Shown in pieces: positions 9,183 to 18,162 of a stretch of 23,007 bases of DNA (positions are counted from its first letter, which is position 1; every line of letters begins with the position of its first letter). The position numbers were made by a program, and so were the translations under genes. The notes beneath the pieces were generated by a model. It worked only from the letters and a program-made list of their open reading frames with translations. It did not search any database and had not been told where the DNA came from. This DNA comes from Bacteroides sp. OM05-12 (GTDB taxonomy: Bacteria; Bacteroidota; Bacteroidia; Bacteroidales; Bacteroidaceae), in assembly GCF_003438995.1 (NCBI RefSeq), contig NZ_QSUN01000038.1, positions 1 through 23,007 of the forward strand, written 5' to 3'.

Positions 9183-9213
9183 AAAAAAAAAATCCGCCAT
9201 AGAATTTGACGGA
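9183..9213 (-). terminator. Intrinsic terminator between the sigma factor and fecR genes
   Basis: On the minus strand, tccgtca and tggcgga (plus 9207-9213 and 9193-9199) form a 7-position stem with one mismatch and a 7-base loop, followed at once by ten T residues (plus 9183-9192). The stem begins 12 bases after the sigma stop codon. It should end most sigma transcripts before fecR. Confidence 0.7.
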
Positions 9214-9225
9214 AAAAAGAATCTA

Positions 9226-9792
9226 TTACAAGAAATATAAGAAAACAAATAGCTGTAAAACATCTTTCAATTCAACCCGAAGTTTTTTATATGCAATAGC
9301 CATTTGACTTTCTATCGTATTTATAGAAATATTTAGTTCAAGTGCAATTTCTTTTTGCTTTTTACCCTCTATTTTATTTTTAATAAATATTTCTCTGCAC
9401 TTTTCCGGCAAAGAATTTATTGCTTTCATTATAATTCTTTCGACATCGTCAGGTCTAGATAAGTCTGTATCAAAAGCTTCAAGGGCCGAACAATTCAATC
9501 GTAAAGATAATTGATATTCTTCAACCATTTCTGTTTCAGCTCTCTGCATGATAGCTTTATGTCTTATAAAATCTATACATTTATTTTTCACTGATATGAA
9601 AAGATACGCAAACATATTAGTTTTTGTAGAAAATGTATCCCATTTCTCCCATAAATCCATAAAAACATCGTGCACAATATTCTCTGCATCTTCTTCTAAT
9701 AAAACATACTCTTTAGAAAAGCGTTTCATTTTCGCAAAATATGCTTCATATATTTCTTCAAAAGAAAGATTACTGTGTTCTTCTTCGCTCAT
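9226..9792 (-). CDS. ECF-type RNA polymerase sigma-70 factor
   Basis: 188 residues. Region 2 lies at about residues 11-80 (YEAYFAKMKRFSKEYV, ENIVHDVFMDLWEKW, KNKCIDFIRHKA) and region 4 at about 115-172 (LPEKCREIFIKNKIEGKKQKEIALELNISINTIESQMAIAYKKLR, a helix-turn-helix; given here only to mark the span). There is no region 1 or 3, as in ECF factors. The pairing with FecR and an STN-SusC is the standard Bacteroidetes trans-envelope relay, so the likely targets are the susCD promoter and perhaps its own genes. The last ten residues (LQLFVFLYFL) are unusually hydrophobic for a cytosolic factor. Confidence 0.95.
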   Translation of the reverse strand: MSEEEHSNLSFEEIYEAYFAKMKRFSKEYVLLEEDAENIVHDVFMDLWEKWDTFSTKTNMFAYLFISVKNKCIDFIRHKAIMQRAETEMVEEYQLSLRLNCSALEAFDTDLSRPDDVERIIMKAINSLPEKCREIFIKNKIEGKKQKEIALELNISINTIESQMAIAYKKLRVELKDVLQLFVFLYFL

Positions 9793-9880
9793 ATAAACGA
9801 TAATTAATTCAAACTATTTAAAATCAGAAAAGCGAATTACTAATTAATATTATAGAATCAGATATCATGATTTAATAATA

Positions 9881-9947
9881 CGGAATAAATCAATAAATTA
9901 TCGATCAAATTGATCGATAATTAACGCTAATTTATAAAAATATTCCG
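9881..9947. promoter_or_regulatory. Large palindrome upstream of the sigma factor gene
   Basis: The core is a 13-bp perfect inverted repeat, aattatcgatcaa (9896-9908) and ttgatcgataatt (9910-9922), around a single base. A second pair, cggaata (9881-9887) with tattccg (9941-9947), frames it. The core contains atcgat and gatc symmetric words as expected of a dimeric regulator site. It may equally form a cruciform or hairpin in the leader of the sigma transcript. It lies 89 bases or more upstream of the sigma ATG. Confidence 0.55.
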
Positions 9948-10156
9948 GATAATAAAAGAAAACGAGTAAAATTCTCCAGCCTATTTCTGACATTACATTC
10001 AAGCATTTGAGCTAAAACAATAAATGCAAATTACATATAATAATTCACTGTACATTAATATATTAAGACAAACATACAAATTATGATCGTGACTATCTAA
10101 GTATTGAAAATATTAGCAAATGGGAATTATCAAAATGATAATAAATATAATAATCA

Positions 10157-10188
10157 AAATGCATAGGCATATTACAACCTATGCATTT
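10157..10188 (-). terminator. Terminator hairpin of the GH78-GH3 transcript
   Basis: aaatgcatagg (10157-10167) and cctatgcattt (10178-10188) are perfect 11-bp arms around a 10-base loop. It lies 52 bases past the GH3 stop codon. On the minus strand the stem ends in tttt followed by gattatt, a short T-rich tail. Confidence 0.7.
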
Positions 10189-10240
10189 AATTATGGACTT
10201 ATATTTCATTTTACAAAAAACATCCACATAAAAATCATTG

Positions 10241-12595
10241 TTATTTACGCAATTCTTTAAGAGGAGATGTACAATTTAACACATTGTTCACTCTCTCAAC
10301 TGTAATATCTTGCAGAAGAACAAAAGGTTCTTTAAGACGTATATCAGATACAGACGCTCCCACAAATACCGTATATTCTCCTTTATCAGCAACCCAACTC
10401 AACATATGAGGATTATATGACGCTAAATCCCTAGCATCTAGTCTCATATATACAGTTTGTGTTTCTCCTGGTTGTAATATTCCAGTTTTTGCGAACGCTT
10501 TTAATTCTTTATTAGGTTTATCAATTTCATTTGATGGAGCAGAAAGATATAACTGTACGACTTCCTTCCCTGCAACTTTCCCCGTATTCTTAATATCAAC
10601 AGTTATATAAAGTTCTTGATCAAATTTAGTATTACTCAATTTAATATTAGAATAATCAAATGTGGTATATGAAATACCATAACCAAAATCATAGGAAGCC
10701 TTAATACCAAAAGAATCATAATAACGGTAACCGACATATATACCATCTTCATAATATATATATCTAGGATCTTCGGCTGGAATACCAGGGAAGTCTTTGG
10801 CAGAGATATTATCTTCATAATTCACAGGAAAAGTCATTGGTAATTTTCCTGATGGATTTTCTTTACCTGATAAAATCTCAACGACAGAATTTCCGGCTTC
10901 TTGTCCCGGCTGCCAAGATAATAAAATAGCATCCACCTTATTTTTCCAACTTGCAGTTTCAATTACTCCGCCTATATTCAATACAACTATAACTTTCTTA
11001 TTCAGACGATGAAAACATTTAGCTGTATTTTCGATTAAGTCCTGTTCTGCATCTGACAATAAGAAATCACCCTTAGTAGCTTTCCTATCTGCAAATTCAC
11101 CAGATATTCGGCCTATAGTTATAATTGCCACATCATTAGTGCGAGCTGCTGTCTCTATCATGCTTTCTTTAACTGAAAGCTCCGGAGCCATTGCGAATGG
11201 AAGTGCACCATACTTTTCTATAAATTTACGGGTTTCCTCCTTTGATTTATTGACATACGGCATATAGAATTTCTCCAATTTTTTATCAAAAACATACCCT
11301 GTCTGAGTAAGAGCTTCCGTAAAAGAAGCAATATATGCTTTATTCACCTCACCACTTCCTGTACCACCAGCGATATAATTATATGATGTATAACCCAATA
11401 AAGCTACTTTTCCGATAGAAGTATTCAAAGGCAATGCTTCTTTCTCGTTCTTCAATAAGACAATTCCCTCTGAAGCTGCCTGCAATGCTATTTGAGCATG
11501 TGATTTCAAGTCCGGATTATCACTTTTTTTATATCCCTTAAAAGAAGGAGTATTAAAAATCATATTGAGCACCCGCTTTACACATATATCTAAATACTTC
11601 ATTGGAAGTTTTCCTGTTGTCACATCACTCAACAATTCCTCTCTTTGCTGTTTAGTACCAGGCATCAGCAAGTCATTTCCAGCTTTTATCTGCATGGATG
11701 TATTCGACATAGTACCATCGGTATATGATGTTTTGGATATTCCTCCAAACCAATCTGTCATAACAGTTCCTTTAAATCCCCATTCATCACGTACAATAGT
11801 TGTCAATAGGTCATAATCAGCAGAAGTATATACTCCATTAATTTTATTATAGGATGTCATTATGCTCCCTGCATTACCCTCTTTAACAGCTATTTCAAAT
11901 CCACGTAAATATATCTCACGCAAAGCTCGCTGTGAAAGATGGGCATCAACTTTATCGCGATTTGTTTCACTATTATTTGCAGCAAAATGCTTCAAGCAAG
12001 CCGTCACCCCGTTTTTTTGTACACCACGCGTATATGCGGCAGCCATTTTACCAGTTAGTAACGGATCTTCTGAATAGTATTCAAAATTTCTTCCACATAA
12101 AGGATTCCGCATTATATTAAGAGCAGGAGCCAAATGAACATCAACTCCATATTCCTTAGCTTCCATACCAATTGCTACACCTACACTTTCCATTAATTCA
12201 GTATTCCACGTCGAAGCAAGCATACTCCCTATTGGAAAACCAGTGGCATAATATGTCTTTTCCTCATTTTTCCTTGTCGGGCTAATACGCACTCCGGCAG
12301 GCCCATCTGCTAAAACAATAGAAGGTATATTCAGATTTATCAAGGGAGTGGTTATTCCTGCACATCCAGGAACTATATATTCCGAACTGCCAACAACCGG
12401 AACAAACTCAGAAGCTTTAGCCCCATTCTGCACATCTACTCCAACTAGAATATTCACTTTATCTTCAACAGTCATACGAGACATCAAATTTTCTATCATC
12501 TGATTCTGAGAAACAGCATCTCTTTGGAGCAATGGGATCTGAGACATTAAAGGCAATGAAGTCAAAAGGCCAACAAATACTATCAATTTTTTCAT
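10241..12595 (-). CDS. Glycoside hydrolase family 3 beta-glycosidase (probable beta-glucosidase)
   Basis: 784 residues with a Sec signal peptide (MKKLIVFVGLLTSLPLMSQ) and no lipobox, so probably periplasmic. The N-terminal TIM barrel contains family GH3 motifs: DGPAGVRI (97-104), GRNFEYYSEDP (168-178), KHFAANN (202-208) and VMTDWFG (278-284). Asp281 in MTDW is the expected nucleophile. The second alpha/beta domain starts near 380; Glu500 in GRISGEFADR is the likely acid/base. A fibronectin-III-like domain closes the protein at about 665-765 (VDIKNTGKVAGKEVVQLYL). Such enzymes remove terminal beta-glucose (some act on xylose) from oligosaccharides. It starts 65 bases after the GH78 stop and is probably co-transcribed with it. 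Confidence 0.93.
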   Translation of the reverse strand: MKKLIVFVGLLTSLPLMSQIPLLQRDAVSQNQMIENLMSRMTVEDKVNILVGVDVQNGAKASEFVPVVGSSEYIVPGCAGITTPLINLNIPSIVLADGPAGVRISPTRKNEEKTYYATGFPIGSMLASTWNTELMESVGVAIGMEAKEYGVDVHLAPALNIMRNPLCGRNFEYYSEDPLLTGKMAAAYTRGVQKNGVTACLKHFAANNSETNRDKVDAHLSQRALREIYLRGFEIAVKEGNAGSIMTSYNKINGVYTSADYDLLTTIVRDEWGFKGTVMTDWFGGISKTSYTDGTMSNTSMQIKAGNDLLMPGTKQQREELLSDVTTGKLPMKYLDICVKRVLNMIFNTPSFKGYKKSDNPDLKSHAQIALQAASEGIVLLKNEKEALPLNTSIGKVALLGYTSYNYIAGGTGSGEVNKAYIASFTEALTQTGYVFDKKLEKFYMPYVNKSKEETRKFIEKYGALPFAMAPELSVKESMIETAARTNDVAIITIGRISGEFADRKATKGDFLLSDAEQDLIENTAKCFHRLNKKVIVVLNIGGVIETASWKNKVDAILLSWQPGQEAGNSVVEILSGKENPSGKLPMTFPVNYEDNISAKDFPGIPAEDPRYIYYEDGIYVGYRYYDSFGIKASYDFGYGISYTTFDYSNIKLSNTKFDQELYITVDIKNTGKVAGKEVVQLYLSAPSNEIDKPNKELKAFAKTGILQPGETQTVYMRLDARDLASYNPHMLSWVADKGEYTVFVGASVSDIRLKEPFVLLQDITVERVNNVLNCTSPLKELRK

Positions 12596-12660
12596 TTTTA
12601 CAACGATAAATATTTAACTCAACACAAAAATTTAAATAATCATTAATACGATCTCTTTCC

Positions 12661-15432
12661 TTACTCTTTCATGGCAACAATATTATAGCTGCCAGAACCA
12701 AACTCATAAACCAAATACCCTTTCTCATAAGAAATAAATTGAGTATTTTCAACCATAGAAACAGAAGGTTCTCCATTTATTTTAATTTTATCTTCGCCAT
12801 TTGCCGGAATATACACCACAGCTGTTGTATTAGCAGGGATTGTAATACCCCACTCAAAAGTATTACCTTTCTTCACCCATGAACTTTTTATCAATCCTTT
12901 AACAGACTTATAACTTGCATCAACAAACTCCAATCCACTTATAAGCCATGGTTTCAGCTCTATTTTCTCAAATCCGGCACTTCCCTCTGCATTTTTTATT
13001 CCTGCCAGATATTCATAATACCAAACAATCAAATCTCCCAAAAGCATCACATGATTTCCAGAATTCATAGAAGGTTCAGCCGTATTCCCATTCCATAGTT
13101 CCCAAATCGTCGTAGCTCCGTTTTCTATCATATATCCCCAACTGGGATAATCTCTATTTGTTGCTATTTTTAAAGCTAAGTCGGCACGTCCATAGTCTGA
13201 CAGGCCACGCATCAACCATTGTATTCCAACTAAACCTGTACTTACATGACTATTAAATTCATTTTCTGTTTTATGAACAATATTATTAAAAACCATTTCT
13301 ATAAATTCATCAGAAACCATACCATAGCATAAAGGCAATAAGTTAGCCGTAACAGTATTATTACTGTACTGTCCTGCATCTCTATTAAAATACTTATTAT
13401 TAAAAGCAACTTTAACCATTTGGGCTTCTTGAGCAAAAGCTTCTGCATCTTCTGTTTTCCCAAGAATATTAGCAAAATTCTGCATCACTGTCATTAATTT
13501 ATAGTAAACAGCCGTACTTAACACTCCACCATCAGTTTTCCTTTTGGGATCTTGAGAATGAATCATTTCCGGTAATTCCGGCGGCATACACCAATCGCCA
13601 TAAGTATCTTTAGTTATTATTCCATTATCCATGTAATTGCTTTTCATATACGAAAGCCATTTTTTCATTGAAGCATAATGACTTTTTATAGGTACATCAT
13701 TACCATATTGTTGATATAGCATATTAGCAATAAAAATATATGCACTTGGCCAAGTTATATTATCTGTATAAATACTCCAATAAGCAGGTGCTACATCCGG
13801 AATACTTCCGTCCGCACGTTGGGAATCTTCAATATCATCAAGCCATTTAGAATACAAATTATTATTATCAAAAATAAAACTTTCCCCTAAGGACCCGGTT
13901 GCTCGGTCTCCTAGCCATCCATGACGTTCATCACGCTGCGGACAGTCTGTAGGCATTCCATTATAATTACCGCGAATCCCCCAATATGCATTTTTATATA
14001 TCTGGTTAATAGTAGAATCAGAAGTATGAAATGTTCCGGTTACAGGCATCTCATCATATATAACTTTTCCACTAAAATCTTTTATATCAGGAACTCCCGG
14101 ATAATTTGTGATTTCCACAAAACGAAATCCATGATAAACGAATGATGGTTCCCAAGACTCCTCTACATCTCCCTTCAGTGTGTAGGTATCCGTTACTTTT
14201 GCTCCTCTTAGATTATCCATATATAAAGAGCCATCATCCTTTAGAAGTTCAGCAAACCGCAAAGTAACTTTATCCCCAGCTTTTCCTTTCACTTTCATTG
14301 ATACCCAACCAACCATATTCTGTCCCATATCTAAAATATATGTTGCCGGTCCCTGTTGAGTGATGGAGACAGGCTTTACTATCTCCATTATCTGCATATT
14401 GGCATTCTTTTGAGCAACCAATTTCCCTTTCGGAGCAGTGACCAATTCCACAGGCATCCACATTTTATCATCAAAATCAGCTTCAGTCCAACCGGGCATT
14501 TCCATCCGGGCATCATATTCCTCTCCATCCCATTCATTATTAAAACGAATCGGACCTTTATTCGTCAATTTCCAAGTTCTATCGCTGACTATTATCTGCT
14601 TAGTTCCATCATTGTAAGTTACTTCTAACTGTAAAATCAACTTTGGAAAACCAAAATGTGTAACACTTGGCATGTAAGAAGCAAGATAACGCATCGAATA
14701 AAAATGCCCATTGCCTAAAGTAACACCAATTGCATTTTTTCCCTTAGCAACTATATCTGTTACATCAAATGTATTATAATTCACTCTTTTAGTATAATCA
14801 GTCGGAGTAGGTGCCAAGACTTGTGTACCTACACGTCTCCCATTTATCCATGCTTCGTACAGACCTAAGCCTGAAACGTATAAAACAGCCTTTTCTACTT
14901 TCTTATTTAATGAGAATTCTTTTCGAAGATAACGAGCTGTTAAACGAGTATAAACCGAATCAAGCACCTCATTCTCAAACAAACGATCCGTACCTATCCA
15001 AGCTGCAGACCAATCTGTTTTTTTCAACAGCCCCATTGTCCATTTGGACGATTTACTCCAGTTACTTTCTCCTTTATTGGTATAAACCCTAACTTTCCAA
15101 TAGCATTCTTCACGACTATTCAATGTTTTTCCCATGTATGGCACATAGGTAGACTTATTAGAATTTACTTTACCGGAGTCCCATAAATCACCTTCATCCC
15201 GATTTAACTTTTCTTTCGAAGAGGCAACCAAGATATGATACCCAGTCTGTAATACTCCTTTTTCCTCGCTCTGTATTTCCCAACTTAACCGAGGGGAAAA
15301 AACATCGATGCCTTCAGGATTAACAAGCATTTCACAACGAGGATTTACCACACTAACACCTCCAGTTTCACATCCCCAACTAAAGGCCATTAACACCATA
15401 CATAAAATAGGAACTATTTTCTTCATATTCAT
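12661..15432 (-). CDS. Glycoside hydrolase family 78 alpha-L-rhamnosidase, lipoprotein
   Basis: About 923 residues from the ATG at 15432 (MNMKKIVPILCMVLMAF); ATG 15426 is equally good and ATG 15465 would put a poor extension before the signal. A lipobox-like ...FSWGC at the end of the signal predicts lipid anchoring. In the numbering from 15432, the order is a fibronectin-like N-terminal domain (about 25-140), the Bac_rhamnosid_N lectin-like domain (about 170-335), a beta-sandwich (about 345-460), the (alpha/alpha)6 barrel (about 465-810) and a C-terminal beta domain. DCPQRDERHGWLGD, with Glu502, is the GH78 active-site signature, and IWELWNG carries the second carboxylate expected for an inverting enzyme. 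It should remove terminal alpha-L-rhamnose before GH3 acts on the exposed beta-linked sugar. Confidence 0.92.
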   Translation of the reverse strand: MNMKKIVPILCMVLMAFSWGCETGGVSVVNPRCEMLVNPEGIDVFSPRLSWEIQSEEKGVLQTGYHILVASSKEKLNRDEGDLWDSGKVNSNKSTYVPYMGKTLNSREECYWKVRVYTNKGESNWSKSSKWTMGLLKKTDWSAAWIGTDRLFENEVLDSVYTRLTARYLRKEFSLNKKVEKAVLYVSGLGLYEAWINGRRVGTQVLAPTPTDYTKRVNYNTFDVTDIVAKGKNAIGVTLGNGHFYSMRYLASYMPSVTHFGFPKLILQLEVTYNDGTKQIIVSDRTWKLTNKGPIRFNNEWDGEEYDARMEMPGWTEADFDDKMWMPVELVTAPKGKLVAQKNANMQIMEIVKPVSITQQGPATYILDMGQNMVGWVSMKVKGKAGDKVTLRFAELLKDDGSLYMDNLRGAKVTDTYTLKGDVEESWEPSFVYHGFRFVEITNYPGVPDIKDFSGKVIYDEMPVTGTFHTSDSTINQIYKNAYWGIRGNYNGMPTDCPQRDERHGWLGDRATGSLGESFIFDNNNLYSKWLDDIEDSQRADGSIPDVAPAYWSIYTDNITWPSAYIFIANMLYQQYGNDVPIKSHYASMKKWLSYMKSNYMDNGIITKDTYGDWCMPPELPEMIHSQDPKRKTDGGVLSTAVYYKLMTVMQNFANILGKTEDAEAFAQEAQMVKVAFNNKYFNRDAGQYSNNTVTANLLPLCYGMVSDEFIEMVFNNIVHKTENEFNSHVSTGLVGIQWLMRGLSDYGRADLALKIATNRDYPSWGYMIENGATTIWELWNGNTAEPSMNSGNHVMLLGDLIVWYYEYLAGIKNAEGSAGFEKIELKPWLISGLEFVDASYKSVKGLIKSSWVKKGNTFEWGITIPANTTAVVYIPANGEDKIKINGEPSVSMVENTQFISYEKGYLVYEFGSGSYNIVAMKE

Positions 15433-15918
15433 AGTATTATCAATTTTTATAAGAATTTGACACAATTAGGATATACATACTTCATAGAAGGGACAATCAT
15501 AGCTACAATAATCATATTCTTCATAGTTTTATTTACTAAAAGCAGCACGACCAAAAGATAATTCCTAATCCACTCCTAATACACTTTAACAATAGTATTA
15601 GAATAGCTTTATTAAGAATGAGGTTTCAAACTTGGTCGCCAAGATTATAGTTAATTAATTTTATAGGTTAATAAATATTATAAAAACGCAATCATTACCT
15701 TTTGGGAATATTTAAAAACAAGCCATATTTACAATATACTTGAAATTCCACCATTATATAATAATTATTTAAATGACGTATTCTTATAGCTAATCCGCCA
15801 AAACAAAATGATAAATTTATATTTTACGCCTATGTACAGTCAAAACGTTATACCACGTATAGTTAGAAATTTAGCGGATTCCTGAACTTAATCGTTTTTA
15901 CAATAAAATAAATTTGAT
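15433..15918. other. Divergent regulatory region between GH78 and GH125 genes
   Basis: This gap of about 490 bases must hold the promoters of both the minus-strand GH78-GH3 unit and the plus-strand GH125 gene. I see an inverted repeat close to the GH125 start (15792-15802 with 15870-15880), a small palindrome tatac-cac-gtata at 15850-15862, and a 7-bp hairpin (ctaatac 15576-15582 with gtattag 15595-15601). No perfect -7 element is placed well for either gene. A 25-codon open frame on the minus strand at 15447-15524 is noted but not accepted as a gene. Confidence 0.5.
15792..15880. promoter_or_regulatory. Widely spaced inverted repeat upstream of the GH125 gene
   Basis: aatccgccaaa (15792-15802) and tttagcggatt (15870-15880) are inverted copies with one mismatch and 67 bases between them. 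The right arm ends 38 bases before the GH125 ATG. The spacing suits two operator half-sites bound by a looped or cooperative regulator, or the edges of a large hairpin in the leader. Confidence 0.4.
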
Positions 15919-17400
15919 ATGAAAAGCACCAAATTCTTACGCAACGCCTTCTTTGTAACATGTTCTCTCTGTTTTTCAGTAGGCTTACCTGTTAATGGAA
16001 AAACAAATCTTCCGATTGACGATATTGCTTTAGTAAGTGACAATACAAAAGTTTATATATCCCGACGTCCGGATATAAAAAACAGATTATTTACATCGAA
16101 AGCCGTAGAAAATAAAATAAAAGAAATAAAGAAATTACTGACTAATGCAAGATTAGCATGGATGTTTGAAAACTGCTTCCCGAACACATTAGACACAACG
16201 GTAAGATACCGCCTGACAGACGGGAAAGATGATTGTTTGGTCTATACAGGCGACATTCATGCAATGTGGTTACGCGATTCCGGAGCACAAGTATGGCCTT
16301 ATGTTCAATTAGCCAATGAAGATGCTGACCTAAAAAAGTTATTAAGAGGGACTATTCGAAGACAATTTAAATGCATCATTATAGATCCCTATGCCAATGC
16401 TTTTCTTGACCCAAATGATCCGAATCCCGATCATCAATGGATGAGCGATAAAACGGATATGAAACCGGAACTTCATGAGCGCAAATGGGAAATAGACTCC
16501 CTTTGCTATCCTTTACGTCTTGCATATCATTATTGGCAAGTAACAGGAGACGATAGCATATTTGATGAAGAATGGTTACAAGCTATAACACTGATTCTGC
16601 AAACATTCAAAGAACAGCAGAAAAAAGACGGACATGGGCCATATATTTTTCAAAGAGTATCAGACAGACAGACGGATACAATGTCTAATGATGGAATGGG
16701 AAATCCAGTAAAACCGGTAGGATTGATAGCCTCAGCTTTCAGGCCATCAGATGACGCTACTATCTTCCAATTCCTTGTTCCCTCTAATTTTTTCGCTGTC
16801 ACTTCTCTAAGAAAAGCTGCTGAAATCCTAACAGCAGTAAACAAGAATACGGCTTTAGCGCAAGAATGCAAATCACTTGCCGATGAAGTAGAAAATGCGT
16901 TGCACAAATATGCAACATACAATCATCCCAAATACGGTACAATTTATGCTTATGAGGTAGATGGCTTTGGAAATCAGTATTTAACAGATGACGCGAATGT
17001 TCCAAGTCTTTTGGCAATGCCCTATCTAGGTGATGTGGATGTCAACGATAAAATCTATCAAAATACCCGAAATTTTGTATGGAGTGAAGATAATCCTTAT
17101 TTTTTCAAAGGAAAATATGGTGAAGGTATAGGAGGACCGCATATCGGTTACGACATGATATGGCCTATGAGTATTATGATGAAAGCATTCACTAGTCAAG
17201 ACGACAAGGAAATAAAGACTTGCATTGAAATGCTTATGAAAACAGATGCAGGAACAGGATTTATGCATGAATCATTTCATAAAGACAATCCGGACAACTT
17301 CACCAGAGAATGGTTCGCTTGGCAGAACACTCTTTTCGGCGAGTTAATTCTCAAACTTATTGATGATGGAAAATTGAACTTATTAAATAGTATTGAATAG
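15919..17400 (+). CDS. Glycoside hydrolase family 125 exo-alpha-1,6-mannosidase
   Basis: 493 residues, the usual GH125 length. The N-terminus MKSTKFLRNAFFVTCSLCFSVGLPVNGK is a Sec signal peptide without a clean lipobox. The fold is an (alpha/alpha)6 barrel, with family motifs YTGDIHAMWLRDSGAQVWPY (109-128), DPYANAF (156-162), KWEIDSLCYPL (189-199), GIGGPHIGYDMIWPMSI and MHESFHKDNP. Asp193 (acid) and Glu451 (base) fit the inverting catalytic pair known for the family. Characterised members remove terminal alpha-1,6-linked mannose, for example from high-mannose N-glycans or yeast mannan cores. No mannan gene accompanies it here: its neighbours are a rhamnosidase unit in the opposite direction and a redox module. 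A strong terminator follows it, so it is a single-gene transcript. Confidence 0.93.
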   Translation: MKSTKFLRNAFFVTCSLCFSVGLPVNGKTNLPIDDIALVSDNTKVYISRRPDIKNRLFTSKAVENKIKEIKKLLTNARLAWMFENCFPNTLDTTVRYRLTDGKDDCLVYTGDIHAMWLRDSGAQVWPYVQLANEDADLKKLLRGTIRRQFKCIIIDPYANAFLDPNDPNPDHQWMSDKTDMKPELHERKWEIDSLCYPLRLAYHYWQVTGDDSIFDEEWLQAITLILQTFKEQQKKDGHGPYIFQRVSDRQTDTMSNDGMGNPVKPVGLIASAFRPSDDATIFQFLVPSNFFAVTSLRKAAEILTAVNKNTALAQECKSLADEVENALHKYATYNHPKYGTIYAYEVDGFGNQYLTDDANVPSLLAMPYLGDVDVNDKIYQNTRNFVWSEDNPYFFKGKYGEGIGGPHIGYDMIWPMSIMMKAFTSQDDKEIKTCIEMLMKTDAGTGFMHESFHKDNPDNFTREWFAWQNTLFGELILKLIDDGKLNLLNSIE

Positions 17401-17419
17401 TATTTCTGATGAATAATAA

Positions 17420-17462
17420 AATGAAAGGCAACTAATTTATCACGAATTAGTTGCTTTTCATT
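17420..17462 (+). terminator. Strong intrinsic terminator after the GH125 gene
   Basis: An 18-bp stem (17420-17437 with 17445-17462) contains a single G-U pair and a 7-base loop, tatcacg. It is followed by tttt, and the stem itself ends in a T-run, so it should stop transcription from the left. It starts 20 bases after the stop codon. A-rich bases on the other side may make it work in both directions. Confidence 0.85.
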
Positions 17463-17571
17463 TTTAAATATCCCTTTTAAAGACATTTGTAATAGTTAAA
17501 AACCGCAGTTTAACATAGACAAGCCATCGTTTTATAACCAATCGGGAAGAATCAACAACAATAATGGAAAT

Positions 17572-17610
17572 ATTGCCATTTCCTTACTCTCAAAAGCAAA
17601 CTATCTTTGC
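17572..17610 (+). promoter_or_regulatory. Promoter of the thioredoxin-AraC unit with shared operator
   Basis: TATCTTTG at 17602-17609 is a perfect Bacteroides -7 element (TAnnTTTG) 28 bases before the ATG. ATTGCCATTTC at 17572-17582 lies exactly 20 bases upstream of ATCTTTGC (17603-17610). The same arrangement occurs before the DUF417 gene at 19029-19067. The ATTGCCATTTC box overlaps or adjoins where the -33 element should be, as expected of an activator that contacts RNA polymerase. Here the box is also part of ggaaat-attgcc-atttcc, an inverted repeat. Confidence 0.7.
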
Positions 17611-17637
17611 AAAGTCGAATTAAATAATTAATAAAAC

Positions 17638-18126
17638 ATGAAAAGAAAAAAATTAAAGCAAATACGAATAACAAGTTTCATGTTTGTTTTGTTAGTGATA
17701 GGTACTGCCTGTGCAGGCAATACTAATAAAGTGAATAATACCGATTTAAAAGAAAAGGAGAATAAAGAAATGGCAAAAGAGTTAACAAAAAAAGACTTCC
17801 TTGAGAAAGTATATAATTTTGAAGCAAATCCTGAAGAATGGAAATTTGAAGGGAATAAACCTTGTATGATAGACTTCTATGCTACTTGGTGCGGACCATG
17901 TAAAATGCTATCCCCGATTGTAGAAGAACTAAGCAAAGAATATGAAGGAAAAATTGACGTTTATAAAATAGATGTTGATAAAGAAGAAGAGCTTGCCGCA
18001 CTCTTCGGAATAAGAAGTATACCAACACTGTTATTCTGTCCTGTTGGAAAGCAACCGACTATGACACAAGGTGCATTGCCAAAGAATGAATTGAAAAAGA
18101 TGATTGATGATATTTTACTGAAATAA
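17638..18126 (+). CDS. Membrane-anchored (lipoprotein) thioredoxin
   Basis: 162 residues. A signal sequence with lipobox VIGTAC puts the lipid on Cys25, so the protein faces the periplasm. A charged linker (about 26-55) leads to a complete thioredoxin fold: the redox motif WCGPC at 84-88 (Cys85, Cys88), preceded by IDFYAT, and the cis-proline in RSIPTLL (Pro129). It should reduce or exchange disulfides in envelope proteins. An internal ATG (residue 45, MAKELTKKDF) would give a cytoplasmic form, but the intact lipobox favours the long start. The AraC-family gene follows after 36 bases with no terminator, so the two are probably one transcript. Confidence 0.92.
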   Translation: MKRKKLKQIRITSFMFVLLVIGTACAGNTNKVNNTDLKEKENKEMAKELTKKDFLEKVYNFEANPEEWKFEGNKPCMIDFYATWCGPCKMLSPIVEELSKEYEGKIDVYKIDVDKEEELAALFGIRSIPTLLFCPVGKQPTMTQGALPKNELKKMIDDILLK

Positions 18127-18162
18127 ATGCATTATATTTACCGGGTACAAAATATATAACTT

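Larger units (their letters stand above)
9793..10240. other. Intergenic region: GH3 terminator and sigma-gene upstream region
   Basis: This 448-base A+T-rich gap separates the GH78-GH3 unit from the sigma-FecR-SusCD unit, all on the minus strand. It contains a terminator hairpin near the GH3 end (10157-10188) and a large palindrome (9881-9947) about 90-155 bases upstream of the sigma start. I found no exact TAnnTTTG element; tagtttg at about 90 bases or less from the sigma ATG is only a weak candidate. No gene is visible in it. Confidence 0.6.

Noticed and set aside
15447..15524. 25-codon minus-strand open frame starting MKNMIIVAMIVPSMKYV upstream of the GH78 gene
   Set aside because: It looks a little like a leader peptide, but it overlaps the possible upstream GH78 start, has no ribosome binding site and is short enough to be chance.
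15909..15916. TAAATTTG, a perfect match to the -7 promoter consensus
   Set aside because: It lies two bases before the GH125 ATG, so a transcript from it would lack the start of the gene. It is most likely A+T-rich coincidence.
17770..18126. Cytoplasmic thioredoxin starting at the internal ATG (MAKELTKKDF)
   Set aside because: The upstream frame has a complete lipobox and is placed correctly behind the promoter at 17572-17610.
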